Source of the DNA: Bacteroidota bacterium
GTDB taxonomy: Bacteria > Bacteroidota > Bacteroidia > Chitinophagales > Chitinophagaceae
Length of the DNA: 64,000 bases
Direction: 5' to 3'
NCBI GenBank assembly: GCA_020161535.1
Contig: JAIUNW010000010.1
Coordinates: 146,241 to 210,240 of the forward strand
The notes under the pieces were generated by a model. It had not been told where the DNA came from. It made no database searches and saw only the letters and a program-made list of their open reading frames with translations. Each line of letters starts with the position of its first letter. Position 1 is the stretch's first letter. The position numbers and the translations under genes were made by a program. Shown one piece after another: positions 1-8,557 of the stretch.

Positions 1-1
1 C

Positions 2-250
2 AAATATAATTTTCAGGGAAAAAAAGGAACGGGCCTCATCGTGTTTTATGAAACCTTCAACAAAGGCAGCGAAACGGGCAGCATGTGGGTGACATTTATT
101 GACATGGGCACCAAAAAAGTTTTGTTGACCGAGCGAATGAGCGGCAGTGCCAAGGGCTTTAGTGTGCGCAATTATTGGACGGCGCCGGTATACAAAGTTA
201 TTCAAGACGTAAAAAAATACAAAGCCAGTGAGTGGCGCAGTAAAATCTGA
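2..250 (+). CDS. C-terminal part of a hypothetical protein (cut by window edge)
   Basis: The frame is open from base 2 to the stop at 248-250, so this is the last 82 residues of a gene that begins upstream. A GTG at 41 is only an internal valine. The segment is rich in beta-strand-like stretches and ends in a basic tail (KYKASEWRSKI). It resembles small secreted or periplasmic proteins found beside Bacteroidota pigment genes, but I cannot name a family. Its stop overlaps the start of the thioesterase by one base (TGATG), so it belongs to the same operon as the pigment genes. Confidence 0.6.
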   Translation, partial: KYNFQGKKGTGLIVFYETFNKGSETGSMWVTFIDMGTKKVLLTERMSGSAKGFSVRNYWTAPVYKVIQDVKKYKASEWRSKI

Positions 251-678
251 TGCAATCATCGCTAAACCATACCATCGAGTTACCTGTACGTTTCAATGAG
301 GCCGATCCGCTGGGCATTGTTTGGCATGGGCATTATGTGCGCTATTTTGAAGACGGGCGCGAAGCTTTTGGCCATGCATATGGATTGAGTTATCTCGACA
401 TTTATCACCAGGGTTATTCTGTGCCCGTGGTGAAGCTGCAGTGTGATTACAAGAAATCATTGCGTTATGGCGATACTATCCTCATCGAAACCGTTTTTAC
501 GCCCAGTGTGGCAGCGAAACTGGTCTTTCATTATAAAGTGTACAATGCGGCCACCCGCGAAATCGTGGCCACTGGCTCTACCCTACAGGTATTTATGGAC
601 CTGAAAAGAAATGAGTTGCAGTTGATCAACCCAACGTTCTTCGAAGTCTGGAAAAAGAAATACCATTTTGATGTCTGA
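250..678 (+). CDS. acyl-CoA/ACP thioesterase, 4HBT (YbgC-like) hotdog family
   Basis: A 142-residue single hotdog domain, the normal size for YbgC/4-hydroxybenzoyl-CoA thioesterases. The N-terminal signature reads RFNEADPLGIVWHGHYVRYF, with Asp19 in the place of the catalytic aspartate and the following G-x-V-x-H-x-x-Y pattern expected for the family. Known members hydrolyse acyl-CoA or acyl-ACP thioesters. The gene overlaps the upstream gene by one base and the downstream ketosynthase by eight, so it is part of the pigment operon, where it may release or edit the polyene chain. The exact substrate is inferred from context only. Confidence 0.85.
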   Translation: MQSSLNHTIELPVRFNEADPLGIVWHGHYVRYFEDGREAFGHAYGLSYLDIYHQGYSVPVVKLQCDYKKSLRYGDTILIETVFTPSVAAKLVFHYKVYNAATREIVATGSTLQVFMDLKRNELQLINPTFFEVWKKKYHFDV

Positions 679-1792
679 GCCATCTGTATTTGTATCGGCC
701 ACTTCGGTGATAACACCGATGGGCCAGGGCGCTTCGGCCATATTGGATGCCATCGCGAAAGGTCAAACCGGCGTAAAAGTGCAGGCCTTCGCCAACAGCC
801 AATTAAAAACAGTGTGCGCCGCGCTGTTCGATGAACAACAGCAAAGCGATCTTCTTCAACCCGGTTACAGCTTTTTTGAATCTTTGTTGTTGCGGGTTAT
901 GCAATCGTTGCCGGCAGTTGATTGTAATGATCCCCGCACCCTGCTGGTACTGGCATCTACCAAAGGCAATATTGGCCTGCTGACCAAGGGCGCGACCGAC
1001 CCCCAGGAACTAACTGCATTGACCGTTACCGGCAGAAAGCTGGCAAAGGCGATCGGTTATCCGCGGCAGCCGGTGGTTGTTTCCAACGCCTGCATTTCGG
1101 GCATGTCGGCCTTGCTCTATGCAAAGCGACTCTTACAATGCGGACAGTTCGACCGTGCGGTTGTGTTGGCTGCCGATTGTATTTCACCGTTTATTGTTGC
1201 GGGCTTTCAATCGTTTCAGGCATTGAGTACATCGGTATGTAGACCTTTTGACCAGCGCCGTAGTGGATTGAACCTGGGCGAAGGCGCTGCTGCCATGGTA
1301 CTCAGCAAAACACCGACTGATATTGTTTTGTCGAATGGCGCTACGAGTAGTGATGCCAATCATATTTCTGGTCCCTCGCGCACCGGCGAGGAAATGGCCA
1401 TGGCCATCAGGTGGGCCTTGCAAGGTGCGGGTATACATGCCCGTGATATTGGTTTTGTGTGTGCGCATGGCACGGCTACGCCTTACAACGACGAGATGGA
1501 GTCAAAGGCCATCATGGCGGCTGACATAAATCAGTCGCCCGTTTTCAGCCTGAAACCTTATTTTGGACATACCTTAGGTGCCGCGGGATTATTGGAGTCG
1601 GTCATAGCCATTGAGGCTATGCGCCGTAATTGGTTGATTGCATCGGTTGGTTACCAGGAACACGGTGTGAGCGTGCCGGTAACCATTTCGCAGAAAACCG
1701 GACCGTATAAAAACATTGACCATATATTGAAAACCGGATCGGGATTCGGCGGCTGCAATGCAGCCCTGGTTTTCAGCAAGAATAAAAGATAG
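671..1792 (+). CDS. beta-ketoacyl-ACP synthase (FabF-like ketosynthase), catalytically complete
   Basis: A 373-residue thiolase-fold ketosynthase. The Cys-His-His triad is present: Cys141 in SNACISGMSA, His266 in CAHGTATPYND and His300 in PYFGHTLGAAG. The NLGEGAAAMVL segment is also typical of FabF/FabB relatives. The start at ATG 671 is preferred over the TTG at 668 one codon upstream; it overlaps the thioesterase stop by eight bases. At 373 residues it is slightly short compared with about 410 for housekeeping FabF. It probably carries out decarboxylative condensation in polyene chain assembly. The operon has a second complete ketosynthase at 4986-6218, so the two may act on different steps, such as priming and elongation. 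Confidence 0.9.
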   Translation: MSEPSVFVSATSVITPMGQGASAILDAIAKGQTGVKVQAFANSQLKTVCAALFDEQQQSDLLQPGYSFFESLLLRVMQSLPAVDCNDPRTLLVLASTKGNIGLLTKGATDPQELTALTVTGRKLAKAIGYPRQPVVVSNACISGMSALLYAKRLLQCGQFDRAVVLAADCISPFIVAGFQSFQALSTSVCRPFDQRRSGLNLGEGAAAMVLSKTPTDIVLSNGATSSDANHISGPSRTGEEMAMAIRWALQGAGIHARDIGFVCAHGTATPYNDEMESKAIMAADINQSPVFSLKPYFGHTLGAAGLLESVIAIEAMRRNWLIASVGYQEHGVSVPVTISQKTGPYKNIDHILKTGSGFGGCNAALVFSKNKR

Positions 1793-1800
1793 GAGAAAGC

Positions 1801-2877
1801 ATGAATCATTTCGCAGCAGACAAGTTGAATGCCCTTGAATCCCGTGAGCTGGCGCAAAGAATAGCGTTTGGTCCGGTTATGTTTCAGGCCGCACAGGCCA
1901 TGCGTCGCAACGGCTTATTGATGGAAGTACGTCGCGCAGGCAAAGCAGGTATTACCATCGCCGAGGTGGCAGACAAAACCGGCTTACCGGTTTATGGCGC
2001 CCGGGTATTAATGGAAGCAGGATTGGGGATGGGCGTGTTCACGATCGACGACCAGGAGAAATACCGCATCACCAAAACAGGTCATTATCTTTTGTTCGAT
2101 GAACTGACCATTGCCAATATTAATTTCATTGATGATATCTGTTACGAGGGACTCGCTTTTTTGGAAGAGAGTATTGCCACGGGTAAACCCGCCGGACTCA
2201 AAACCCTCGGTAACTGGAACACGGTGTACGAAGGCTTGAGCAGCCTGCCGGCACGCAAACAAAAAAGTTGGTTTGGCTTTGACCACCATTATTCTGATGG
2301 CACTTTCCCCCTGGTGATCAAAGATGTTTTTGCGCTCGGCATTAAAAAGATGATTGATATCGGTGGTAATACCGGTAAGTGGACGATGACCTGTCTCAAC
2401 TATGACCCCACGGTAGAAATCACTATGATGGACCTCCCCGGCCAATTGCGCATGGCCGAGCAGCGTATGATTGAACATGGCTTTAGCAGCCGCGTACATT
2501 ATCACCCGGTGAATATTCTCGATGAGAAAGAAGCTTTCCCCAAAGGCCATGATGCGGTTTGGATGAGCCAGTTCCTCGATTGTTTTTCGGAAGCAGAAAT
2601 AACTTCGATTGTGCGTCGCTGTTATGATGCCCTCGATGAAAAGGGCTATCTCCTGATTCTGGAAAATTTCTGGGATGTACAGGAGTTTGAAGTGGCGGCC
2701 ATGACCATCCAGATGACTTCCTTGTACTTCACGGCCATTGCCAATGGGAATAGCCAGATGTACGACTCGAAAGTATTTATCAAAGCGGTGGAAGCCGGCG
2801 GCTTCTTCATCGAAAAACAAATTGACCATATTGGCGAAGCAGGACATACCCTCCTGGTTTGCCGCAAAAAACCATAA
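1801..2877 (+). CDS. SAM-dependent O-methyltransferase with N-terminal winged-helix dimerisation domain
   Basis: A 358-residue class I methyltransferase. Residues about 30-100 form a winged-helix dimerisation module typical of Methyltransf_2 enzymes (AGITIAEVADKTGLPVYGAR, then a wing ending YRITKTGHYLL). The SAM-binding motif I is MIDIGGNTGKW at about 184-194, followed by an acidic MMDLPGQ motif. An AGGAG Shine-Dalgarno-like sequence lies seven bases upstream of the ATG. Members methylate hydroxyl groups on aromatic or polyketide substrates. In this operon it is a plausible tailoring enzyme for the aryl head group, although C-methylation cannot be excluded from sequence alone. Confidence 0.85.
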   Translation: MNHFAADKLNALESRELAQRIAFGPVMFQAAQAMRRNGLLMEVRRAGKAGITIAEVADKTGLPVYGARVLMEAGLGMGVFTIDDQEKYRITKTGHYLLFDELTIANINFIDDICYEGLAFLEESIATGKPAGLKTLGNWNTVYEGLSSLPARKQKSWFGFDHHYSDGTFPLVIKDVFALGIKKMIDIGGNTGKWTMTCLNYDPTVEITMMDLPGQLRMAEQRMIEHGFSSRVHYHPVNILDEKEAFPKGHDAVWMSQFLDCFSEAEITSIVRRCYDALDEKGYLLILENFWDVQEFEVAAMTIQMTSLYFTAIANGNSQMYDSKVFIKAVEAGGFFIEKQIDHIGEAGHTLLVCRKKP

Positions 2878-2888
2878 CACCCACAGCC

Positions 2889-4133
2889 ATGTCAAAAATT
2901 AAAACAGATGTGTTGGTCATTGGCGCTGGTCCGTCAGGAACGGTGGCCGCTTCTATCATAAAAAAAGCAGGATATGATGTGACCATTGTTGAAAAAACGC
3001 AGTTCCCTCGTTTTGTAATCGGCGAAAGCCTTTTACCGCGTTGTATGGAGGCGCTGGAAGAAGCGGGTTTTCTGGATGCCGTGAAAGCACAAAACTTTCA
3101 GGAGAAATCGGGTGCAAAGTTTGTGAAAGACGGCATGATATGCGACTATTTTTTTGCGGATCAGTTTACCAAGGGCTGGACCTGGACCTGGCAGGTGCAA
3201 AGGGCGGTATTCGACAAAGCCCTGGCCGATTGCTGCGTACAAATGGGCATCCCCCTGCATTATGAAACAACGGTTACCGACATACGCTTTTCCGGATCAG
3301 ACTCCGTGACAACGGTGGTTGACAAGCATGGCCAGGCATCAACCATCGAAGCGCGTTTTATTGTTGACGGCAGCGGGTATGGTCGCGTTATTCCAAAATT
3401 GTTCAACCTGGAAAGGCCATCGAGCCTGCCCGTTCGGAAAGCGCTGCTTTGCCATATGCGCGATAATCGCCGGCAGGAAGCCCACGAGCCCGACCGCATT
3501 ACCATTGTAACCCATAAGCCGGGCGTTTGGATTTGGATCATTCCCTTTTCAAACGGCGTTACATCGGTAGGTTTTGTGGGCGACAATGCTTTTTTTGACC
3601 AATACAAGGGCACAGATGGGGAAATATATGATCAATTGATCGAGGCCGAGCCTTATATAAAAGATCGTTTCAGGGGTGCCGAAAAGATATTTGACGTGCG
3701 GCGTTTGGAAGGTTGGTCGGCCACTACCGAAAAATTTTATGGCGATGGCTTTGTGCTGACCGGCAACGTAACGGAGTTTTTGGACCCGGTGTTTTCGTCG
3801 GGCGTTACCCTGGCCACGGTATCGAGCCAGTTGGCAGCCCACCTGGTGATCCGCAAGTTGCAAGGCGAACAGATCGACTGGAACAAAGAGTATATGGAGG
3901 TCATGATGCAGGGGGTAAATACCTTCCGCACCTATGTTAATGCCTGGTACGATGGCACACTCGATAAGATATTCTTTGCAGAGAAACAGCAACCTGACAT
4001 AAAAAGCATGATCTGCTCGGTGTTGGCAGGGTATGTTTGGGACAAAGAAAACCCGTTTGTAAACAAACATGCATACGAAGTGTATAAATTGGCCCGAATT
4101 CTGGATATGAAAAAGATGATAGAAGAAGACTGA
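2889..4133 (+). CDS. FAD-dependent halogenase-like monooxygenase
   Basis: A 414-residue flavoprotein. The Rossmann motif GAGPSG is at residues 12-17. It is followed by PRFVIGESLLP, characteristic of flavin-dependent halogenases and geranylgeranyl-reductase-like oxidoreductases. The halogenase signature WxWxIP is present (W214, W216, P219), and Lys73 in QEKSGAKF is at the position expected for the hypohalous-acid-binding lysine of carrier-bound-substrate halogenases. A conserved FLDPVFSSGVTLA stretch follows near 310. I chose ATG 2889 because it starts directly before the flavin fold; an ATG at 2859 would add ten residues inside the methyltransferase gene. The likely role is chlorination or oxidation of a carrier-bound aryl intermediate. 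Non-halogenating members of this superfamily also exist. Confidence 0.82.
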   Translation: MSKIKTDVLVIGAGPSGTVAASIIKKAGYDVTIVEKTQFPRFVIGESLLPRCMEALEEAGFLDAVKAQNFQEKSGAKFVKDGMICDYFFADQFTKGWTWTWQVQRAVFDKALADCCVQMGIPLHYETTVTDIRFSGSDSVTTVVDKHGQASTIEARFIVDGSGYGRVIPKLFNLERPSSLPVRKALLCHMRDNRRQEAHEPDRITIVTHKPGVWIWIIPFSNGVTSVGFVGDNAFFDQYKGTDGEIYDQLIEAEPYIKDRFRGAEKIFDVRRLEGWSATTEKFYGDGFVLTGNVTEFLDPVFSSGVTLATVSSQLAAHLVIRKLQGEQIDWNKEYMEVMMQGVNTFRTYVNAWYDGTLDKIFFAEKQQPDIKSMICSVLAGYVWDKENPFVNKHAYEVYKLARILDMKKMIEED

Positions 4134-4137
4134 CCTG

Positions 4138-4749
4138 ATGCCATTAGAAATTTTATCTGCCTGCAGTATTCGAAGCGGGCTGATTCGTGTAAACGACAAC
4201 GAGACTGTAATAGGTGCCGGCTTACCGCCGGCTGAATTTTTGCACGCCTTATACCAGTATTTGCAACCGGCTTATCCGAAATGGTATAAGATGGATAAGC
4301 TGTCGCAACTGGGTTTGCTGGCGTCCGTTTTATTGCTTCAAAAGCTAGACCTGACCCACAAAGCCCCCTCCGGACGAGCCCTGGTTTTTCAAAGCGCCCA
4401 TGGCTGCCTGGATACCGATGTGCGGTTTGCCGACCAATTGGAAGATATTCCGAGCCCGGCTGTTTTCGTGTACACCCTGCCCAATATTGTGATCGGCGAA
4501 ATCAGTATTAAATTTGGCTGCAAAGGGGAGCAGGCCATGCTGCTCTGCGACAAGCCCGATGCCGCCATGCTGGAAACCTATGTGCGATCGCTTTTTGCAG
4601 AGGGGCATACCGAATTTTGCATTTGTGGCTGGCTGGATGTTTTCGGCGAAGAATTGTCGGCCACCCTATTTGCGGTGGACATTGGCCAAGGTCACCGGGA
4701 ATTTAATAAACAGAACATACAACAATATTTTGACCATGAACAGGGATGA
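4138..4749 (+). CDS. short ketosynthase-like protein lacking the active-site cysteine
   Basis: A 203-residue protein that resembles the N-terminal half of a beta-ketoacyl synthase. The segment YTLPNIVIGEISIKFG matches the ketosynthase nucleophile loop, but asparagine and isoleucine replace the cysteine region, so it is not expected to condense chains. Proteins of this kind accompany ACP and ketosynthase genes in Bacteroidota aryl-polyene and related clusters. It starts four bases after the halogenase stop and its end overlaps the ACP start by 14 bases. It may be a structural or chain-length-factor-like partner; that role is inferred. Confidence 0.7.
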   Translation: MPLEILSACSIRSGLIRVNDNETVIGAGLPPAEFLHALYQYLQPAYPKWYKMDKLSQLGLLASVLLLQKLDLTHKAPSGRALVFQSAHGCLDTDVRFADQLEDIPSPAVFVYTLPNIVIGEISIKFGCKGEQAMLLCDKPDAAMLETYVRSLFAEGHTEFCICGWLDVFGEELSATLFAVDIGQGHREFNKQNIQQYFDHEQG

Positions 4750-4996
4750 GCTGATAGCACAACTGAAGCGCCAGATCATTGAACAATTGAATTTGCAGAA
4801 CGTGACGGCAGCCGATATTAAAACCGATGATCCATTGTTTGGCGAAGGCCTGGGTCTTGATTCGATCGATGCCCTGGAGCTGATCGTGTTGATGCAACAG
4901 CAATACAAGATCAAACTGGCCAATGCAGAAGAAGGCCCGAAGGTGTTTAAAAGCGTGGGCACCATGGCCGATTATATCCTAACACATGGCCAGTAA
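4736..4996 (+). CDS. acyl carrier protein
   Basis: An 86-residue acidic helical protein with the phosphopantetheine attachment motif GLDSIDALEL; the modified serine is Ser43. Length and motif are standard for type II ACPs. The frame stays open upstream to 4514, but ATG 4736 gives the normal ACP N-terminus and overlaps the preceding gene by 14 bases. Its stop lies inside the start of the next ketosynthase gene. It presumably carries the growing aryl-polyene chain for the ketosynthases, dehydratase and tailoring enzymes encoded around it. Confidence 0.92.
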   Translation: MNRDELIAQLKRQIIEQLNLQNVTAADIKTDDPLFGEGLGLDSIDALELIVLMQQQYKIKLANAEEGPKVFKSVGTMADYILTHGQ

Positions 4997-6218
4997 TGTG
5001 CATATTGCCGGCACCGGTGTGGTCTCTGCCATTGGTATGAACCTCGCAGAAAACCTGTTGTCACTGGCGGCGGGTCGTACCGGTATCGGACCCATCCGCC
5101 AATTGCAAACCGTTCACCAAACTGATTTTCCCTCCGGTGAGATTCCGTTGAGCAATGCTGAATTGCAGCAGCGCTGTGGTTGGGAAGACAAGCGGCCGCA
5201 AAGCCGAACCGCCCTGCTGGGAAAGCTGGCAGCGATGGAAGCGCTCAGCACTTTGCCGATGCAGCGCAATGGGAGTGAGTCTGGCGGCGGCAAGCCCGGT
5301 TTTCGTAGCGCGTTTATTTCGGCTACCTCGGTGGCGGGGATGGACTTGACCGAAGATTTTTTTCCGCCCTTTTTGCAACAGGCATCGGCGGGTCGTTTGC
5401 AGCAGGTGGTGAACCACGAATGCGGGGCCATTACCCATGCAATTGCGGGATCGCTCGGGGTGAACTGGGATTATTGTACTACGATTAGCACGGCCTGTTC
5501 GTCGGCCGCCAATGCCATTATGTTGGGCGCGCGGTTGATCAAAGCAGGCAAGATGGATATGGTGTTGGCAGGCGGCACCGATGCTTTATCGCGTTTTACC
5601 TTGAACGGTTTTAATACCCTGATGATATTGGACCATCAATTGTGTCAGCCATTTGACCAACAACGCCGCGGGCTCAACCTGGGCGAAGGGGCCGGTTACC
5701 TGTTGTTGGTGAACGATGCGGTGAAAGAGCGCTTTGGGTTGACCAGCCAGGTGCGGGTAACAGGTTATGCCAATGCCAATGATGCCCATCACCAAACGGC
5801 TTCCTCGCCCGATGGGGCGGGTTCTTTTCTGGCCATGCAAGGCGCCCTGGCCGTTAGCCAACTGCAACCGGCAGATATACAATATATAAACCTGCATGGC
5901 ACCGGCACCCAGAACAACGATGCGTCGGAGAGTGCGGCCATTCGGCGATTGTTTACGAATGGATTGCCCCGTTTAAGCACCACCAAGGGTTTCACGGGCC
6001 ATACATTGGCGGCGTGTGGGGCCATTGAAGCAGCTTATTCGGTGGCGAGTTTGGAGAGGCAATGTCTTTATCCGGGACTGCGCATAACCCAGCCCGTTAT
6101 AGAAGAGCCGGGCGTGATGGTGAATAGTTTTGAAGAAGGCGTCGCCCTGAAAAATATTTTGTCGAACTCATTTGGGTTTGGCGGCAATTGTTCCTCACTC
6201 ATTTTTTCGTTAAGCTGA
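4986..6218 (+). CDS. beta-ketoacyl-ACP synthase (second complete ketosynthase)
   Basis: A 410-residue ketosynthase of normal FabF length. The catalytic residues are Cys171 (STACSSAANA), His304 (NLHGTGTQNND) and His339 (GFTGHTLAACG); NLGEGAGYLLL precedes the C-terminal half. The start overlaps the ACP stop and the stop overlaps the next gene by one base (TGATG), suggesting translational coupling with the cysteine-less homologue downstream. This pairing of a complete ketosynthase with a cysteine-less partner resembles KS/chain-length-factor pairs in aryl-polyene and type II polyketide systems. Confidence 0.92.
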   Translation: MASNVHIAGTGVVSAIGMNLAENLLSLAAGRTGIGPIRQLQTVHQTDFPSGEIPLSNAELQQRCGWEDKRPQSRTALLGKLAAMEALSTLPMQRNGSESGGGKPGFRSAFISATSVAGMDLTEDFFPPFLQQASAGRLQQVVNHECGAITHAIAGSLGVNWDYCTTISTACSSAANAIMLGARLIKAGKMDMVLAGGTDALSRFTLNGFNTLMILDHQLCQPFDQQRRGLNLGEGAGYLLLVNDAVKERFGLTSQVRVTGYANANDAHHQTASSPDGAGSFLAMQGALAVSQLQPADIQYINLHGTGTQNNDASESAAIRRLFTNGLPRLSTTKGFTGHTLAACGAIEAAYSVASLERQCLYPGLRITQPVIEEPGVMVNSFEEGVALKNILSNSFGFGGNCSSLIFSLS

Positions 6219-7174
6219 TGTATATACAGTCGGCCTCCTGCATATCGGCCCAGGCCAGTTTTAACAAAGGCCCGTTGTTGCTGAAAGCGTTCAGCGGCAT
6301 CAAAGAGCGCTTGCCCCTGGTGGAGCCGGATTATACGGTATTGGTTGATCCGAAATTGATTCGCCGCATGAGCCGCATCATTCGGATGGGGGTGGCAACA
6401 GCGATGGCTGCCCTGGCCGAGGCATCGCTCACCCAACCCGATGCCATCTTGTTGGGCACGGCCTATGGTTGTTTGGATGATACGGGTCTGTTCCTGAAAA
6501 AAATGGTGGAGAACCAGGAAGAGATGTTGACGCCGACGGCATTTATACAGTCTACCCATAATACCGTGGCTGCACAGATAGCCTTGCTGTTGAAATGCCA
6601 TGCCTATAATAATACGTATGTGCAGCGCACATGGTCGTTTCAGTCGACCTTGCTCGATGCCTGTTTGCTTTTGCAGGAAAACCCGGCGCAGCGGATTTTG
6701 GTAGGCGCGGCCGACGAATGCACGGCGTATAGCGAAGCCATCTTGCGACGGTTCGGCATGTACAAGGCTTTTCCGCCGGCAGAAGGGGCTGCTTGTTTTG
6801 TGCTGGGTACGGAAAAGACAGCGGGCAGCCTTGCCCAACTGCAGTCGGTGGACTGGGTAGCGGTTGATCCCGCTGCAGGTTTGTCGGCCGGGTTGGCATC
6901 CAGTATAGAAATCTTCGGCGAAAAGCCGGATTTGATAATGAGCGATTGCGATGATCTTATTGTATCGGGCATCACTTCGTTTAACTATCGCCGTTATACC
7001 GGCGAATACCCCACCGCATCGGGTTTTGCGGTCTGGCTGGCAGCTATGTTATTATCAGGACAGCCGGTAGAAATAGAAGGGGTGAACCTGCCCCGCGGTA
7101 TACAGCGTATCTGGATACCGGTGTTGGATCTCCATACAGCTAAAATGGCCCTGGTTCGTCTGACAGCATGTTGA
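6218..7174 (+). CDS. ketosynthase-like protein without catalytic cysteine (chain-length-factor-like)
   Basis: A 318-residue thiolase-fold relative. The region aligned to the nucleophile loop reads FIQSTHNTVAAQIALLL and has no cysteine there. The C-terminal half lacks the usual HGTGT and GHT histidine motifs. ATG 6218 overlaps the stop of the complete ketosynthase; the earlier ATG at 6188 would lie inside that gene. By position and degeneracy it is a candidate non-catalytic partner that sets chain length, as chain length factors do in type II polyketide synthases and aryl-polyene systems. It is short for a CLF (usually about 400 residues), so the assignment is tentative. Confidence 0.7.
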   Translation: MYIQSASCISAQASFNKGPLLLKAFSGIKERLPLVEPDYTVLVDPKLIRRMSRIIRMGVATAMAALAEASLTQPDAILLGTAYGCLDDTGLFLKKMVENQEEMLTPTAFIQSTHNTVAAQIALLLKCHAYNNTYVQRTWSFQSTLLDACLLLQENPAQRILVGAADECTAYSEAILRRFGMYKAFPPAEGAACFVLGTEKTAGSLAQLQSVDWVAVDPAAGLSAGLASSIEIFGEKPDLIMSDCDDLIVSGITSFNYRRYTGEYPTASGFAVWLAAMLLSGQPVEIEGVNLPRGIQRIWIPVLDLHTAKMALVRLTAC

Positions 7175-7929
7175 ATTTTAAGACCATAACCATTGCGGTG
7201 ATAGCGCTGTTGGCGCTGGGCATAGCCGGTGGCTGGGGCTGGCAGAATATTGTGTTATTGGTTTTCGGTTATGCCACACTGTTAGCCTGGGGCAGTTATC
7301 GGATCGATTCGCAGTTTTATATGCCCGTAATTTGTTCGGGCACTACAAAGGAGAAACAAATCGCGATCAGTTTTGACGATGGCCCCGACGCCACAACCAC
7401 AAAACAAGTATTGGATATTCTGGCTGCAGAAAAAGTGCCGGCGGCTTTTTTTTGCATTGGGCATAAACTGACAGCGGAGGCGGCTTTGTTGCTACGCGCT
7501 GCTGCGGAGGGGCATATCTTCGGCAATCACAGCAACAGCCATGCGAAGGGATTCGGTTTTTTCCGTGTGGCAAGGGTGCGAGAGGAGTTGTTGCAAGTGA
7601 ATGAAAAACTGGAAAAAATTATTGGCAGGAAGGTTTTGTTTTTTCGTCCGCCGTTCGGCGTTACCAATCCCAATATAGCCCGTGCAGTTCGCCAAACCGG
7701 AATGAAGGCCGTCGGTTGGAATATCCGCTCACTCGATACCGTGGCGCAAAACGAAGAAAAATTGCTGGCCAGTGTGTTGGGGGCGTTGAAACCCGGCGCT
7801 ATTATCCTGTTTCACGATACGATGCCGATAACTGTAAATATCTTGCCGGCATTTATTGATTCGGCCAGAAATTTGGGGTACCAATTTGTGCGGCTCGACC
7901 AGCTCATCAATGAAAAAGCCTATGCGTAG
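7168..7929 (+). CDS. membrane-anchored polysaccharide deacetylase-like protein (NodB/CE4 fold)
   Basis: A 253-residue protein with one or two N-terminal membrane segments (about residues 5-42) followed by a NodB domain. CE4 motifs are complete: SFDDGPD with Asp70 and Asp71, the metal-binding HSNSH at 121-125, RPPFG at 160-164 and a late LFHDTMP with the catalytic histidine. Known CE4 enzymes remove N- or O-acetyl groups from glycans. Its place inside a pigment operon, overlapping both neighbours, suggests action on a pigment-linked ester or amide or on envelope glycan, but no substrate can be read from the sequence. Confidence 0.85.
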   Translation: MLNFKTITIAVIALLALGIAGGWGWQNIVLLVFGYATLLAWGSYRIDSQFYMPVICSGTTKEKQIAISFDDGPDATTTKQVLDILAAEKVPAAFFCIGHKLTAEAALLLRAAAEGHIFGNHSNSHAKGFGFFRVARVREELLQVNEKLEKIIGRKVLFFRPPFGVTNPNIARAVRQTGMKAVGWNIRSLDTVAQNEEKLLASVLGALKPGAIILFHDTMPITVNILPAFIDSARNLGYQFVRLDQLINEKAYA

Positions 7930-8557
7930 GATATTTGTATTATGTAGTTTTTGCCTGTTGCTGTTGGCGGCAAGTGCCCAGGAAAAAGGATTTCAGGAAC
8001 TGAAAGAAGTGGCCGCTTTTAAAGCGGCCTTTGCAACGGCATCGGCGGCCATGAAAAGTTTTCGCGCCGATTTCACGCAGGAAAAAAACCTGAGCCTGTT
8101 ATCGGAGAAAATTAAATCGGCGGGTCAGTTCAGTTTCAAAAAAGAGAACAAAGTGCGGATGGAATATCGCCAGCCCTTTGATTACTTATTGCTGATCAAC
8201 GGCAATTATGTGACCATCAAAGAAGGCAAGAAGACCAACACCATTTCGGTAAAATCCAATAAACTCTTTCAGAAAATCAACCAGTTGACCGTTGATTGTG
8301 TCAGCGGCCGCGCGTTGACGAATGGCGATTTTACGTCGACTGTTTTTGAAAGCGCCAACAGTTACTTGTTGCAACTGGTGCCCCGGTCGAAAGAAGTAAG
8401 AGAGTTGTTCAGCGGTATCCAGGTCTACCTCGACAAAAAAGACTATACCGTGTCGAAGATCAATATGGTAGAGAAGGGTGGCGATAATACCCTGATTGTA
8501 TTCAGCCGAAAGGAAATGAATATTGAAATTCCTGACGCGTTATTCACTGCGCAATGA
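7910..8557 (+). CDS. lolA: LolA-like outer-membrane lipoprotein carrier
   Basis: A 215-residue secreted protein with signal peptide RRIFVLCSFCLLLLAASAQ. The mature part matches the LolA fold, an incomplete beta barrel with a hydrophobic cavity (FRADFTQEK, GQFSFKKENKVRMEYRQPF). LolA-like proteins are regular members of aryl-polyene and flexirubin clusters and are thought to carry a hydrophobic product or lipoprotein through the periplasm. ATG 7910 is chosen because translation from 7856 would add residues inside the deacetylase gene; ATG 7922 is also possible. It is probably a cluster-dedicated paralogue rather than the housekeeping gene. Confidence 0.82.
   Translation: MKKPMRRIFVLCSFCLLLLAASAQEKGFQELKEVAAFKAAFATASAAMKSFRADFTQEKNLSLLSEKIKSAGQFSFKKENKVRMEYRQPFDYLLLINGNYVTIKEGKKTNTISVKSNKLFQKINQLTVDCVSGRALTNGDFTSTVFESANSYLLQLVPRSKEVRELFSGIQVYLDKKDYTVSKINMVEKGGDNTLIVFSRKEMNIEIPDALFTAQ

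Noticed and set aside
2008..2895. 295-codon minus-strand frame opposite the methyltransferase
   Set aside because: It is antisense to a well-supported gene and has no motif of its own.
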